A DNA stretch of 64,000 nucleotides from the NCBI GenBank assembly GCA_002102555.1, contig MCFL01000093.1, positions 1 through 64,000 on the forward strand, written 5' to 3'. The stretch is from Catenaria anguillulae PL171. Its lineage: Eukaryota > Blastocladiomycota > Blastocladiomycetes > Blastocladiales > Catenariaceae. Positions 44,778 to 56,581 of this stretch are shown in pieces (positions within the stretch are counted from its first letter, which is position 1; every line of letters starts with the position of its first letter). Made by a program: the position numbers and the translations under genes. The notes under the pieces are model-generated. The model worked only from the letters and a program-made list of their open reading frames with translations. It searched no databases and had not been told where the DNA came from.

Positions 44778-44870
44778 GTGTGCCGAGTTGTGAAGCTGTG
44801 GGATTGCTGCGTGTGCAAGGATGGGCCCGTGGCGGTTGGGTTTTGTCATTGAACTTTTTTGCGTTGGTGC

Positions 44871-45030
44871 TTTTTTTTTTTTTTTTTCTTTTTTTTAAAC
44901 ACCGTTTGTTTTTTTTGTCTTTGGCAGTTCCCCGCCACCCAGTGTCCTTTCTTGCCCCCACTCTTCTTTCCCCTCCCCCCCCCCATCTTTGCACTTTCTT
45001 GTCCCCCCCCCCCTTGTTGCCCCCCCCAAC
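44871..45030. repeat. Cluster of long T and C homopolymers
   Basis: T runs near 44871-44898 and 44908-44918 are followed by C runs near 44971-44984, 45003-45013 and 45020-45026. Low-complexity, and prone to assembly error. Confidence 0.85.
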
Positions 45031-45076
45031 CTCTTGTGGCTCATGACTGCTGACCATTTGGGTTGGTTGTCGTGGG

Positions 45077-46324
45077 TCACATCCCGCTTGTATTTGGCTT
45101 GACCCCGATCATGTTTCTCCGAATTCTTGAAGGGTAGTGCACTTTGTGGCACGTCAAAATACACCGCTTGCTCCACACACTGCTCTCCTGACCACGCTGT
45201 CGTGCACCACGAGCAATGTGCCACCCCGTATCGTTGAACGAGGCCATGTCGTGCCCCTTGGTTGTTGGAACCGGAATCCACACAGTTCCGCTGGTTGCAA
45301 TTTGAACAAGAATCCCGGCGTCACCAGTGGAAACCTCCACGATACGATCCCCGTTGTCAACAACCAACACTTGCTCCCACGTACGGGCGATGATGGAAGC
45401 AGCACTGTCGCGTCCGCTCACACGCACAATCCACACGCCGCATTGTGTCGCCACAACCACATGATGTGCGGTTGACCCGACGAATCGAACCTGACCCACG
45501 TTCTTTGGTACCCGGCCCAATATGGCCGGCAAGGGCGATCTCAACGTAAACAACTGCCTTGTGGCCGCCGCAAACGCAACAACGTGCGCCGATCCACTTC
45601 CAATAACGTCGAATGTTTTGATTGCCGCTCCATCGTCGCCGGCGGCGGTTGTCTCAGGGTACTCCATCTTTCGCACGCATTGCGAAAGGCCGCAAGCAAC
45701 CGTGGGAACTTGTGTGATGTCCATCCACTTGCCCGACTCGGCATCTTGAACGACTATTTGTGTGCGACTCGTGAATGCTTGCTTGACGCGCACGCCGTCA
45801 TACTGGCCAAACAAGTGCTTCCGGCCAGTGGCCGCGCACCACGGCGCAAACAGCGATACTTGACCCAGTGTCGTGAGCGATCCGTTGGCTTGAAGAATGT
45901 GCGTGCCAAAAGCGGTTGCAACGAGCTTGGTTGGCGTGGAGGGTTGGCCGAGCCGGACGCGTGCTGCGTGGCCAAAAAATTGAGAGCGAGCCGTGGAATG
46001 AAGGTCATGGATAAGGTGTGGGTCCGTGGCGAGCTCGGTATCGGTTGGCCAGATGAGGACTTGAGTATGGAGTGTTGCGGCAAAGTAGAAATCGCGAGGC
46101 GTGAGTGTGGTGCTCGTCCGAGCTGATTGAAGGACTTGGGCGCCGAATGGCGAGTGCCGGCGAATGAGGGGAAACCAGAGGCATGTGGATGTTGGATCCA
46201 GAAAGTCATGGAAGAAGCGAGCGACGGTGGCCAGGTTGTGCAAGTCAAGTGGACCAACAGACGAAAGAATGTGAAGCAGCAACTCTGCTGGGAGCGCCGT
46301 CAAAAACGATTGAGTTGTCTTCAT
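45077..46324 (-). CDS. F-box protein with RCC1-like repeats
   Basis: Single exon, 415 residues. The N-terminal F-box (about residues 8-47) reads LTALPAELLLHILSSVGPLD followed by LHNLATVARFFHDFL, the Skp1-binding pattern of SCF ubiquitin ligases. The rest carries repeated beta-strand units (GTHILQANGSLTTLGQVSLF, DVIGSGSAHVVAFAAATRQL, RFVGSTAHHVVVATQCGVWI, STGDAGILVQIATSGTVWIP) spaced as in RCC1-like beta-propellers. This predicts a substrate adaptor whose propeller binds an unknown target. The C-terminal 40 residues after about position 375 look less ordered and may be read-through beyond an unseen intron. TATATATA lies about 70 bp upstream of the start. Confidence 0.7.
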   Translation of the reverse strand: MKTTQSFLTALPAELLLHILSSVGPLDLHNLATVARFFHDFLDPTSTCLWFPLIRRHSPFGAQVLQSARTSTTLTPRDFYFAATLHTQVLIWPTDTELATDPHLIHDLHSTARSQFFGHAARVRLGQPSTPTKLVATAFGTHILQANGSLTTLGQVSLFAPWCAATGRKHLFGQYDGVRVKQAFTSRTQIVVQDAESGKWMDITQVPTVACGLSQCVRKMEYPETTAAGDDGAAIKTFDVIGSGSAHVVAFAAATRQLFTLRSPLPAILGRVPKNVGQVRFVGSTAHHVVVATQCGVWIVRVSGRDSAASIIARTWEQVLVVDNGDRIVEVSTGDAGILVQIATSGTVWIPVPTTKGHDMASFNDTGWHIARGARQRGQESSVWSKRCILTCHKVHYPSRIRRNMIGVKPNTSGM

Positions 46325-46391
46325 TGTGGCAGGGGCAAGGATTGGTCGCGGACGCTCTCGTCCTAGGTGAAGCGCGAAAGCTCGCCATGTC

Positions 46392-46400
46392 TATATATAT
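46392..46400 (-). promoter_or_regulatory. TATA-like element upstream of F-box gene
   Basis: A TATATATAT run lies about 70 bp before the start codon at 46324 on the minus strand, a position consistent with a core promoter. By eye only. Confidence 0.35.
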
Positions 46401-46617
46401 TCAACGATTTTACATGGCCATTCCTTGAATGGAAGGCCCATTCATGTCACAAAGCTCGTAGAGTCTGCGAGCATACCGGCGGCCGACTCGATGTCACGGG
46501 ATAACACAAAACACATATAGTTGGTGCTATCTAAACGGTAGAGACTGTCGACTCATGTCTCTGAGTCACACAGGCCGACGTGTTGTCTGCAGCTGCCGCA
46601 GGCTGGCTGCGTTCAAT

Positions 46618-46701
46618 TCTCGGTTTCTAACTCGGGAAGTTTCCGCATTTGCTGCCAGATCTCGGTTTCTAACTCGGGAAGTTTTCGCATTTGCTGCCAG
46701 A
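46618..46701. repeat. 42-bp tandem duplication
   Basis: Units 46618-46659 and 46660-46701 (each starting TCTCGGTTTCTAACTCGG) are identical except one C/T difference. It lies in the intergenic region just beyond the ABCA gene's stop. Confidence 0.92.
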
Positions 46702-46808
46702 GAGATACCCATTTCGCGTGAATGGTATGTACATGCATTAGAGCGATTGCTGCAGAAGGAAAGGGTACAACAGATACAAAAGCAGAAAAGATACACAGCC
46801 AAAAACAA

Positions 46809-49800
46809 TTACGAGTACTTGGTGCTAACAGCGACAAATACGTCTTCCAAACTCGACTGGCGCACACCCCAATCAACCACTCCCAGCTGCCCGCTTGCCA
46901 TAAACTCAAATACGGCCCCCAAATCCGATAACGACGGTAATGGTACCTTGACCTTAATCTCCCACGCTCGAGACATGTCCGGCGCATTGAGAATGCCACC
47001 CCGTGCACGCTGCTCGGCAAGGTGCTCCTGATGATCGTGCTGGACACGCACGGCTTGCTGGTCCACGCCCAAGTGCACCGCAATCTGCTGCTCGATGCGA
47101 TCCAATGCTGCGTTTTCGGCGGCCAGCGCAAGGTGTTGAAGTGACTGGCCAGTCTGCTCGGTGACAATCACGGGGACTTGCATGTGGACGAAATATCCGC
47201 TGCCGAACTTGGATTTGAGCGTCAGCTGGTTGCCCAGGACACGCATCCGGCCGCCAGCCATGATGCCGATGCGCGAACAGAGCGCGTCGGCTTCTTGAAG
47301 AAAGTGGGTCGTGATGATGATGCTCGAGGTTTTGGATTCGCGGATGCGGCCGAGCAGTTTCCAAATGCCGAGCTTGTTTGCGGCATCGAGGCCGGAACTT
47401 GGTTCGTCAGCTGTGGAAGGAGGAATAGGCGTCGGTTAACTCTGTCGGGATGTTTCATAAGAAGAATGGTAATGCAAACGAACCCAAAATGAGCTGAGGC
47501 GACCCAATCACGGCAATACCCATTGACAAGCGGCGCTTCATGCCACCGGACAATGCATGCGCTGCCCGATGCCTCGCCTCCTTGAGCCCAACAAGTTCAA
47601 TACACCGACTGACCAACCGATCGAGTTCCTGGCCCCATAGTGACGCACCCCGCAAACGTGCGAAAAATTGCAAGTTTTCCTCGACCGTCAAATCGCCAAT
47701 CACCAAATCGGCTTGCGGGCACACGCCAATGACGGACGACAAATCCCTCGTTGTCGACAACTTGCCGCCCACCCACACATTGCCTGACGTGGGGCGCGCG
47801 CTGCCCATCACAATGCTCAAAAATGTAGACTTGCCACATCCATTAGCTCCCAAAAGTCCAAAAGTGAGGCCAGGGGCAATGGCCAGGTTCATGTTCTTGA
47901 GCACTTGATGCGACCCAAACGACTTGTTGAGTGAAACGGCCTTGACGGCAAGCCCGTCCGTTTCCTTGCCGCCGGCAAGCAACATTTCGCGCTCGCGGCG
48001 CACCTCGTCGTCCTCGTCATCCGCATCTGCGGCCGAGCCTTCGACATCCACCAACGGCTGCTGCGAATGCCCGCCCGTGTGTCCCTTGCCCGATCCACCA
48101 CGAACCAGCCCGGCAACCTTGGACTTGAGGATGGCAAACGGACTCTTGTCGGTGAACGTCATGAGTGCAATTGCCAGTGCCAAATAAACGGTGCTCATGG
48201 CAAAGCCTGCAAGCGACAGGCCCCATTTCGGCGTGGCCGTGACCACAATGGACCGCAGGCCGTGCGCATACGGCAGTGGCGGGAACAGCAGCGATGCCAA
48301 GAACGATGGCGTGTCACCCGTGATGAGCAGCGATGCAGAGACGACCGTGGCGACGGGTGGGAACAGGAACGAGATGAGGCGTGCCATGGTCACGGACGAA
48401 AGGATGCTGGCGAGCAAGAAGGCCATGGAGATGGACCCGTGGATGGCAATGAGCGTGAGGAGCAGGTACGAGACAATGGACGCCGTGGGGATGTAGATGG
48501 CGACAATGACGATGGATGCGACAAGTGACGGAAGCGTGAGCGACAAGGCGAACAAGTAGTGGCCCAGCCAGCAAGCAGCAACGCTGAGGCCGTTGACGCG
48601 ATAGAATTCAAACAGTCGCGCCTCCTTTTCGTAAAACGGAAGCAAGAGGTAGCTGAAAAAGAGAACGTAAAACGACATGGGCATCATGAACGTGATGAGT
48701 GCTGGAATCGCCCGCGGCGCACTGACAGTGGGCACCGTCCGCAAGTTGGCAAACACGCCTTCGTTGGTCCTTGTGACTGCACGCAACTGCGCAATAGTTG
48801 TGCCTTGCAGCAGCTCATGCAACTTGCCGTCAATGGACGACATGGAGATGGCGCTAATGGATTCCGGATCGGCTTGCGAAAGGAACTGGTTGAGGTTTTG
48901 CTGAGCGGTTGGTGCATACCCCGTGGGCGTGACAACAAGGCAAGACGAGCCGTTGGCGGCAGGGCGGGCAATCGAAAGATAATGCCGGGTCCCATAGTTC
49001 AAGAGCGGAACGACAATGTGAATATCCGAGGAGCGTGCAGAAAACGAGTTGATTTTCACGGCATAGTCGGGGAGCAAGCCGTCAAACTCGGCCTTGGGCT
49101 CCACATTCGTGTCGCCCTGGTACACCTTGTCCTCTTCGTTGTACGACACACGGAACTTGCACTGCGGCGAAGCCGGCTGCGCGGCACTGGCCATACGCTG
49201 CACGTTGCTCTTAATGACCGCTACGGGATCCTCGGCCATCTTGCGAATTGCCGGTGCCGAAACATTCATCCCGGGCCCAAACAGTGAGACGAGCGACCAT
49301 AAGGGCGGATTGGTGTTGGATAACAGCGAGTCAGCAGTAGCAGCATCGCCCTGCACCCAGTACCGCGCGCCCGTCGATGATCCACCCTGATACGTGCTCG
49401 GCAACCTGAAATCGCCAACGACACATGCCAGATTCAATCCGGGAACGCAAGCGCCCGCCGATTTCACAAACTGTTGCCTCGGCACACTCAAATCACACGT
49501 CTCGTCAAAGTTTGTGCGAGCCGTATCGCCATTGGGATCGCCATCCGACTGCTTGCGAACCGCCGCATACCCGCCTGGGCACACCGTCTCCCTGGCCAAA
49601 TCCATGAGCTGGACGTATCCAAACAAGACGAGAACCACAAGCGCAAACGTGGCAATCGTGGCTTTTGGTTGGTGCATCTGGAACGCCCAATCCTTGGCCA
49701 TGACTGCCGCAATCTGGTGTGCAAGCGACTTTTTCGGACTAAACTTTGGCAACTCGAACGGCTGCAAATCACCATCGTTGGCCGACGCGCCGTCCGTAGC

Positions 49801-52800
49801 ATTCACACCTGCGGCCGCGTCTCGCTCGGCCTTTGCCTGCTCGGCGACCGTCAAAAACACTTGCTCGAGCGTCTCGTTGGAAATCTCCCACCCTTGGACC
49901 ATGGCCACGCGCTTTGGGTCGTCTGACCGCAAGAAGCGCACGAGCGGCGTCACAGTCGAGGATTTCGGGATGGTTGCCGAGAACATGTCGGTGGAGCGTT
50001 GGACGAGCGTGGCTTCGGGCGCATGTGCGCAAACAAGGTCGCGCATGTCGGCCAGGGGGACGTGGCCGTCGGTAAGCAGCGTGACTTCGTAGCCAGACCC
50101 GTACTTTGACTTGAGAGCAAGCGAAGAGCCCGTGGCTTTGACTTGGCCGTCGTCAATGATGCAGATTTCGTCACCAAGCGAATCGGCTTCGTCGAGAAGA
50201 TGAGTGGTGAGGATGACAGCGGCGTGGGACTTGAGCGTTTGGATGAACTTGTGCACCTTGAGGCGGTTAATTGGATCGAGAGAAGATGTTGGTTCGTCTG
50301 GTAGCCGCAATCGCCGCGACCGCGATGAATTTGCCACAGAGTGTGTCAGCTCACGATGGGAGGCGAGAAAGGGGGAGCAAAGACGCGACGCACCGAGAAT
50401 GCAAAGTGGGGGCTCGCCAATTGAGCACAGGACAACGCACAACCGCTTGCGCATACCGCCCGAGAATGTCCCGACTTGGCCATCTGCATTGCCCTCAAGC
50501 CCAACCTGCGTCAAGCGATCCGTGACGTACTCTGGCGTGCACTTGACCGTATTCTTGAATGCCGCATACAATTGAACATGCTCGGCCGCCGTCAACAACG
50601 GCCACGTAATGTCGCTCTGCGTAACAACACCAATCGTCTGCTGAATCTTTGCCAAGTTGGCCGTTCCAAACACGGACACGGCGCCCGCATCGGGGCGAAA
50701 GAGGCCAGTAATCATGGAAATGCTTGTCGACTTTCCCGCTCCATTCGTACCGAGAAGCGCAAGCACGCGGCCCTTGCGCACCGTCAGAGACACGTCCTTG
50801 ACTGCCTTGACGGTTCTGCGCTTGATTATGCCCGTCTTGAACGACTTTTTCAAGTTGCGCACCACCAGCGCTTGCTCGCGCTCGGCCTCGGCATTCACCT
50901 GTGCATCGCCATCTTGACCAAGACCCCAGTACCCGCGCGTGAACGGGAACCACAATGGGTAAGGCCCGCCGACCACCTGGTTGATGTATGCAGTCAGCGC
51001 AAACGTGGCCACAACAAGCCCGAGCGTCGACAACATGGTGGCCTGCGTGCTAACGGTCGTGTACTTGTACTTGGCCTTTGCCACGCGGTCAAACTCCTCA
51101 AACGTGCGCGACACATAGACACCGGCATTGGCCCACGTGACGGCGCCACGGGTGCGCTGCGGGCCCACGTCAATGTACGTTGACAGCTCGGTAAACACCT
51201 TGCCCATGGGCATGAATGGCAGAAGCGCAGACATGAGCCAGCCCTTGACGGGCGGATCAAACATGCTGTGCCACATGCTTGCCCTAGCGAGCGCCTGGGC
51301 CTTGGCTGTGGCGCTGCCAGATAGGTCCGAGCCCAGCAGGTAAATGCTGTCCTGAAAGCCAAAGATGGCCGCCACAATGATGCACGCCATGCACAAGAAC
51401 CCGCACAGCATGTTGGCTGCGTATGCAGAGTTGAGTGACGCGACAATCAGCAGGCCTACGGCCGTCATGTGCAGGCCCGTGACAAGGTACACGGACAAGA
51501 TCACGTCCGGTCGCCAAGTGTAGAGCTGGAAGGATTCGGGAAACGCTGGGACGGCGAGAAGGGCGAGTAGCGATGAGGCGAGGATGAGGAGCGAGGCAGT
51601 CAGGTAGGTCGAGAGCCAGTAGGCAAACTCAGACATGCCGAGCTTGCGCAGGTTGGAGATGAGGCCCGTGGTCTCTAAATTTATCAATCGTGGCGTCCGG
51701 TCACGGTCGCGAGTGAGTGGAAGGATCTTGATTGGATGCCCGCAGTGAATGAAGATCATGGGGGACATACTCTCGTTACCAACCATGTTGGACATGACCA
51801 ACAAGAGCGGACAAAACCCGAGAATGATAAAGGATGCAGTGAACGAGTTGCCGAGTCGTTTGGAAAAGGTGTCCTTGGCCTTTTCCACCTCTTCGCCGGG
51901 GCCCGAGCCCGAAAGCGGGTTGTTGGAGACATCCTTTGGAAGCGGAAAATGCGAGAGCGACACCTTGAGGGTTGGCGCCGGCGCGCCTTCCATTTCAGCA
52001 CGCTTTTCACGACAAGGCAAAACGGCTCCAAGTGAGCGAAGAAGGACGAGAAGAATGACAAGGCCGACTGCTGCATACCGTCCGGACAATGGCCTGATCC
52101 AAATGGTGCTTGAACAGAATCGGCTTGCTGTCAATGGCAATGTTGGGCAAGACGGTATCGACAAATGTGAACGACTCCTGCATCATGGGCCACAGAGTGT
52201 AGTGCGTTCCATTGACGCTTGCGACTCGCGCCTTGGCCGCAGCCATGTCGCCAGCGGGTATCGCTTGCGAAAACGTCGGCGGTTGCTGAAACTGGGCCAA
52301 GAGCGGCGCAAGTAGCAGCGGATTGGGTCCTGATGGTTGCCGCGAACTGGCATTGGGCGATGATGAGTTGGCGGGGACTGGGAATGATGGCGTTGTCTTT
52401 GGCTGCGCAAACGTGGTGAATGCGAGTGCAAAGTTGAGCGGCCGCTCAGCGAGAATGGCAGCTTGCCTGTCAATGGCCGTCTTTGCAAGCTCATCCAGTG
52501 AGGGCAATCCGATGATATCCTCGCCAGCCGTTAGTCCAAGGTCGTTTGCCAAAGTCTCCATGACCTTGGAGTGATAGGGATCCTGCCCGGCGGGGGCCCA
52601 AAAGACCCTGGGCGTTGTTGTCGAGCATCCCGTGGGCGATGTGCACTTTGAAAGCGCTGCTGCGAGGACGGGCGGGTCGGTAGTTGAAACAGCGGCGGGA
52701 GCAGCGCCCTTGAAGGAAGCGGCAAGCGCGCCGCCCGAGGCAATGGCAATGAAGAGGGCAATGAGCGGGGAGAGAAGGACAAGGAAGAGTTGGATGGGCG

Positions 52801-52864
52801 ACCGCGACAGGATGAGCAGGTTTTTGCGCGTGAGGGCGACGAGCTGCGTTGGGATGCTCGGCAT
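46809..52864 (-). CDS. ABCA-type full ABC transporter
   Basis: Five exons on the minus strand, 52864-52079, 52002-51771, 51674-50394, 50297-47484 and 47410-46809, give 1904 residues. ABCA family: two halves, each a membrane domain with a large extracytosolic loop plus an ATPase, working as a lipid-type transporter. First NBD: Walker A GTNGAGKS, signature FSGGMRKRL, Walker B completed by splicing to LDEPTSSLD. Second NBD: Walker A GANGCGKS, signature LSGGMKRRLS, Walker B completed by the last splice to ADEPSSGLD. Each NBD ends with a HLLDEADSLGD or HFLQEADALC type H-loop. The unspliced frame inserts about 32 residues into the first Walker B, so the intron at 50393-50298 is required. In exon 1 the acceptor at 52003 (after a pyrimidine tract) restores frame without assuming a frameshift. 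Confidence 0.93.
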
Positions 52865-53731
52865 GGTTCAAGTCCTTGTGGGAATGTGTCTGGAGGAGTG
52901 TGTTGATGATGGGTTCACGCAAGCATGGTGCGATTGGGTGTATCAGGTGAAGTGTGCATTGCAGGGCGTCAAATGTACTTAATGTAATTCGAAGGTTGGA
53001 GTGTATTACTATTGGAATGGAAATGGCATGCATGCAAGTCTTGGCATTGAATTGGCGTCCTCGATTCTCGATTTGCATTGAGTCAGTCAACCAGCCAGTT
53101 TAACTTGGAAGATGGCTTTGTGATTCCTGACTCTCAAAAAGCAAAAACATGCCCTTCACCACATGCAACACCCAGGCACCCACGCTTCAATAATGCACCG
53201 GCAACACGGCAACACGGCAACCCCGCCGCCAATGCCCACGGCCGCCGACCTTACGTATACCTATCCACGCAGCCCTTTTAAAGACGGCTGTTTTGCCAAC
53301 ATTCTGCCGACCGTAACTTGCACTGCAGGCGCATCTGGGCTTAGTTTATGGCTGCTGATGAACGCTTATATCAGTGTGTGTTTAATTAATGTCTTGGCAC
53401 AATTTCAACGATTCATTTCGATTCCCGGTCATGCATGCAAAGAGTTTGCACAGGACCGTGACTTAAGTGACTAAAGTGAGATCCGGTCTGTTGCAATTGG
53501 CGGCAAAGCACGGTGGTCGGGAGAAGAAGCGGTGGTGGGCACGGTCACCTGGGTGGGCATGCGGCCATGGGCTCGTCACTTCACAATGGGCCTCTGATCC
53601 TCCATCCATCCAGATGCACGCGATGGATGCGCAAATGACAGATGCAATACCGTAGTATTTACCACCCAAGGACGTCCGAAAGACCAACTCACTCACTCGG
53701 ATCGGACCACTCGGAACACGAGCATGCACTA
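52865..53731. other. Intergenic, no gene recognised
   Basis: Upstream of the minus-strand ABCA gene. Frames are short; no family resemblance seen. Confidence 0.4.
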
Positions 53732-56260
53732 TGGAGGACATGGACGCTTCCCGGGCTCAGCAGTTTGCCGCAGGCAACTTTCTCGAGCTGCCGAGCGACC
53801 TTTACTAGAACAGCCTTGTTCGCGCCATTATCCGCGTCCGCGCGCACCCGCCAACGGGCAGCAGCGAGACATTACCATTACCATTGCCCGCCTAGCCTGG
53901 ACTTGCCGAGATGCGTATTGCCACCCCTTCGCCCGTACCTTTGGTCGGCGCTCCGCCTCGTTTTCCGGTCTGAAAAGCCAAAGTATACCTCGAGGCGGGT
54001 CAAGTACTTGTCGCTCGGCACAACGAGGTGTTGGCAGAATCCGTCTTCCCAAACTACAACACAAATCGCGCGCGCAGGGCAAAGGAAATCGCCGAAAAGA
54101 AAACATCCCTCTCATCATATCCGTATGTACCTTGCGCTGTTCGTTGTCCTAGACGGAAAGCTGTTTCCGACTCTAGCTTCGCTCGCGTCGTCAAGCAAAC
54201 TCCCGGCCAACTTTGCTGGCATCACTTCCTTGTGGGGACAGCCAGTCATCGCTCGCCATGTCGGGCGCTTGGACCTTGTCGAGTGTCCAACTCATCTCGT
54301 CCCCCGTGTGGTGATCGACCTCCTCGACTCTGGCGTTGCACTTTCCCTCGATTTCCTCCGCAGCCACGTACTTCCATTATTCTTGTTCCCCCACAACCGC
54401 GACCAAGTCTTGTCGCTCAACCTTTTCGCAACGTACCCGGCCGATGCTGTCGCCACATTGCATCAAGCCATGTGCCAACAACATGGCCGACTCACTGACT
54501 TTGAATACGGGTTCAAGAGCGGCAAACGGTCCCGGCCGCTCGTTTCCCGAACGTGCAAGCACCCTGATCTTGCACTCTGACGGCGCCATGAATGGCGGCG
54601 ACGTGCTGCGCAACCTGCGCGCAATCCAGCATGTCGAGCTGCATGGCGCTGGAGGGTTTTCCACTCAGGGATGGGCAAAGCCGCCCGTGTGTGTCGATCA
54701 AGTCTTTACCATTCCATCTGTCACGCGCCTTGTACTTGACTATGTCACGCCCAACGACATGATTGTCGCGCGCCAAGTGCCCTCGGCATACTCATTCCCG
54801 TCCCTGACTTCGCTCACAATCACCTTTGCACTTGCCGAAGCACACTTTTCGCACGTGCAACCACCAGCAACGTCGCCGTCACCGTCACTCGCATTCCCAC
54901 AGCTTTTGAATCTCACGCTCCTCAACACGCGGCCCGAGTCTGGATTTGCACCCATGTCCGACATTCTCGATCCAGCATCGCTCATTCAACGGCTGCCGCG
55001 GCTGCCCTACGAGCACATCCCCACGCTCACATCGCTCAGTGTGCCCGCCACCCACCGCGGATACCCAAATCCGACACGCGCACACGTCCACAATCTTGTG
55101 CACCTGCTCACCACTTGGCGCACTTGACGCATCTCGATCGATCTCGCGTGATTGCACAGCGTGCGTACTACGCCGAGCCGCCGTGGTCCCGACGCGATCC
55201 CACCTTCCGATCTCAGCGACCGCCCTATTGTATGGGTGCGGTCGGCAAGCGCGCTGGTTTGTGTTTCCCAAGCTGGAGGCATTACGGGTGCGTGCGGATG
55301 ATGGGGACGTGCGCAAAGTCCACGGGATGCATGCGAGTGCGCCCGAGTTGGAAATCGTGGTGGTGGTTGGAAGCAACGCTGACGTGTGGAAATATTGGCC
55401 AAGCGCGCGTCGGAGGTTCGGCAGGTGGTTGTGACGTGTGGGCCGGACAGTGAGGAGGTTGATGATGAGGGACACAGTGCAGGGTCACAAGCGCAACTGG
55501 TCGCGGACGAGGACGTGCCCGATGCCTGAGTTGGACGATCACGTCGTGTCTAAGGACGAGAACGACAGTGGCTCTGCCGACACGCCCAACGTCAAGCGGA
55601 ACAAGATTTCCTATAATGCCACTTGTTGCCTCGCTCGCGTCGAATCCTTCATTTGTTTGCATCCGGTTGCGCCTCCACGCACACTTGAATTCCCGAATCT
55701 GCGTCAACTCACTGTTCATTGCAAGAATCTCGCCTCGGTCCATGCCGTGTTCCCACACCTCCACCGTCTCGTCATTCACGGCCGCCCACGATCCGCTGCG
55801 CACGAATGCCAACTTGCTCTCACAAGTCACCAAGGTGTCACCCACCTGTCACGTCGAGCTCGTCGACTGCGACCCGTCACCTGAGGAAGGCGATAACAAC
55901 AAGAACGGAATCCGTGAGGTACAAGAAATGCACCTGGCGCTCTGCTTGGCAGGTAAAGCCCACATGCCCATGTGGCGTGCCGTGGCAAAGTGGGATCCGT
56001 TCGAGAACGGCGCCGTGGCCAGCTTGTGTTTGCAAGTGACGGGGCATGTGGACGAGCGGGATGCGGGCGTGGCAGCCAAGGTGTTGGGCCGTCTCCATGT
56101 GTGCGCACAAGGAAAAGGTCAAGTGGAGTGTGAGTGGTGTGACAAGGGGGGGGGGGGGGGACGCAGCGGTTGGGCAATGTGGAGCGGGTTAAGATGGCCA
56201 TTCTGGGATTACGGGGTCAAGAGGGTAATGGTGCGACTTGGGTCATCGGGTAGAGCATTC
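53732..56260 (+). pseudogene. Decayed F-box/LRR-like gene
   Basis: A coding-looking series on the plus strand changes frame repeatedly. An F-box-like start (ATG near 53732, segment NFLELPSDLY) meets a TAG at once. Next comes a frame with YLALFVVLDGKLFPTLASLA and ALSLDFLRSHVLPLFLF. A shift follows to IPSVTRLVLDYVTPNDMIVA, FPSLTSLTITFALAEAHFSH and FPQLLNLTLLNTRPESG, which are LRR-like strands. Another shift gives AHLTHLDRSRV, then FVFPKLEALRVRADDGDV, then LEFPNLRQLTVHCKNL, and finally HVELVDCDPSPEEGDNNKNG. At least four frame changes cannot be explained by introns that I can place. The order (F-box, then repeated FPxLxxLxL units) is that of fungal F-box/LRR proteins. It is best read as a pseudogene; some shifts may be sequence errors. 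Confidence 0.55.
56146..56160 (+). repeat. Run of 15 G
   Basis: Uninterrupted poly-G of 15 in the broken F-box/LRR region. Its length is uncertain because such runs are error-prone. Confidence 0.9.
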
Positions 56261-56581
56261 CAGCGGCAGGTATGTATATACTGCTTGGCAGCGTGCGTGA
56301 ATCTCGACTCCTGACCTATCTGTTCACTCGTCAATGTACATCTTCTGGGTCCCACCCAATCGCCTGTTGGTTGGTTCCAATATCATAAAATCCATCCGTG
56401 TTCTTTCCTGTCCTTGTCGACGGCGACAGTTTGAGCCAAGTTAACAATACCGAAGGAAAACAAATACCAACCATGTTGACAAAGCGAAACAAACAAACAA
56501 AGCCGGGAAACGACGCACCTCGCGACCGAGCGTCGAGTGCGTACCCGTCAACCACAAAATCTCAGACCCTCAGGCTGTCTG

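Larger units (their letters stand above)
43149..45076. other. Intergenic, repeats and homopolymers, no gene recognised
   Basis: Frames up to about 150 codons on both strands show no family match; one overlapping pair at 43.4-44.0 kb (both strands) is unresolved. The right half holds a 26-bp tandem repeat (44728-44777), T runs near 44.87 kb and C runs between 44.97 and 45.03 kb. Confidence 0.4.

Noticed and set aside
50298-50393. In-frame insertion in the first ATPase Walker B of the ABCA protein
   Set aside because: It is an intron (GTGCGT...CAG) whose length is a multiple of three; removal restores LDEPTSSLD.
52002-52078. Apparent frameshift near the start of the ABCA gene
   Set aside because: A 76-nt intron (GTATGC...AAAAG) with a good pyrimidine tract joins the two frames in phase, so no frameshift is needed.
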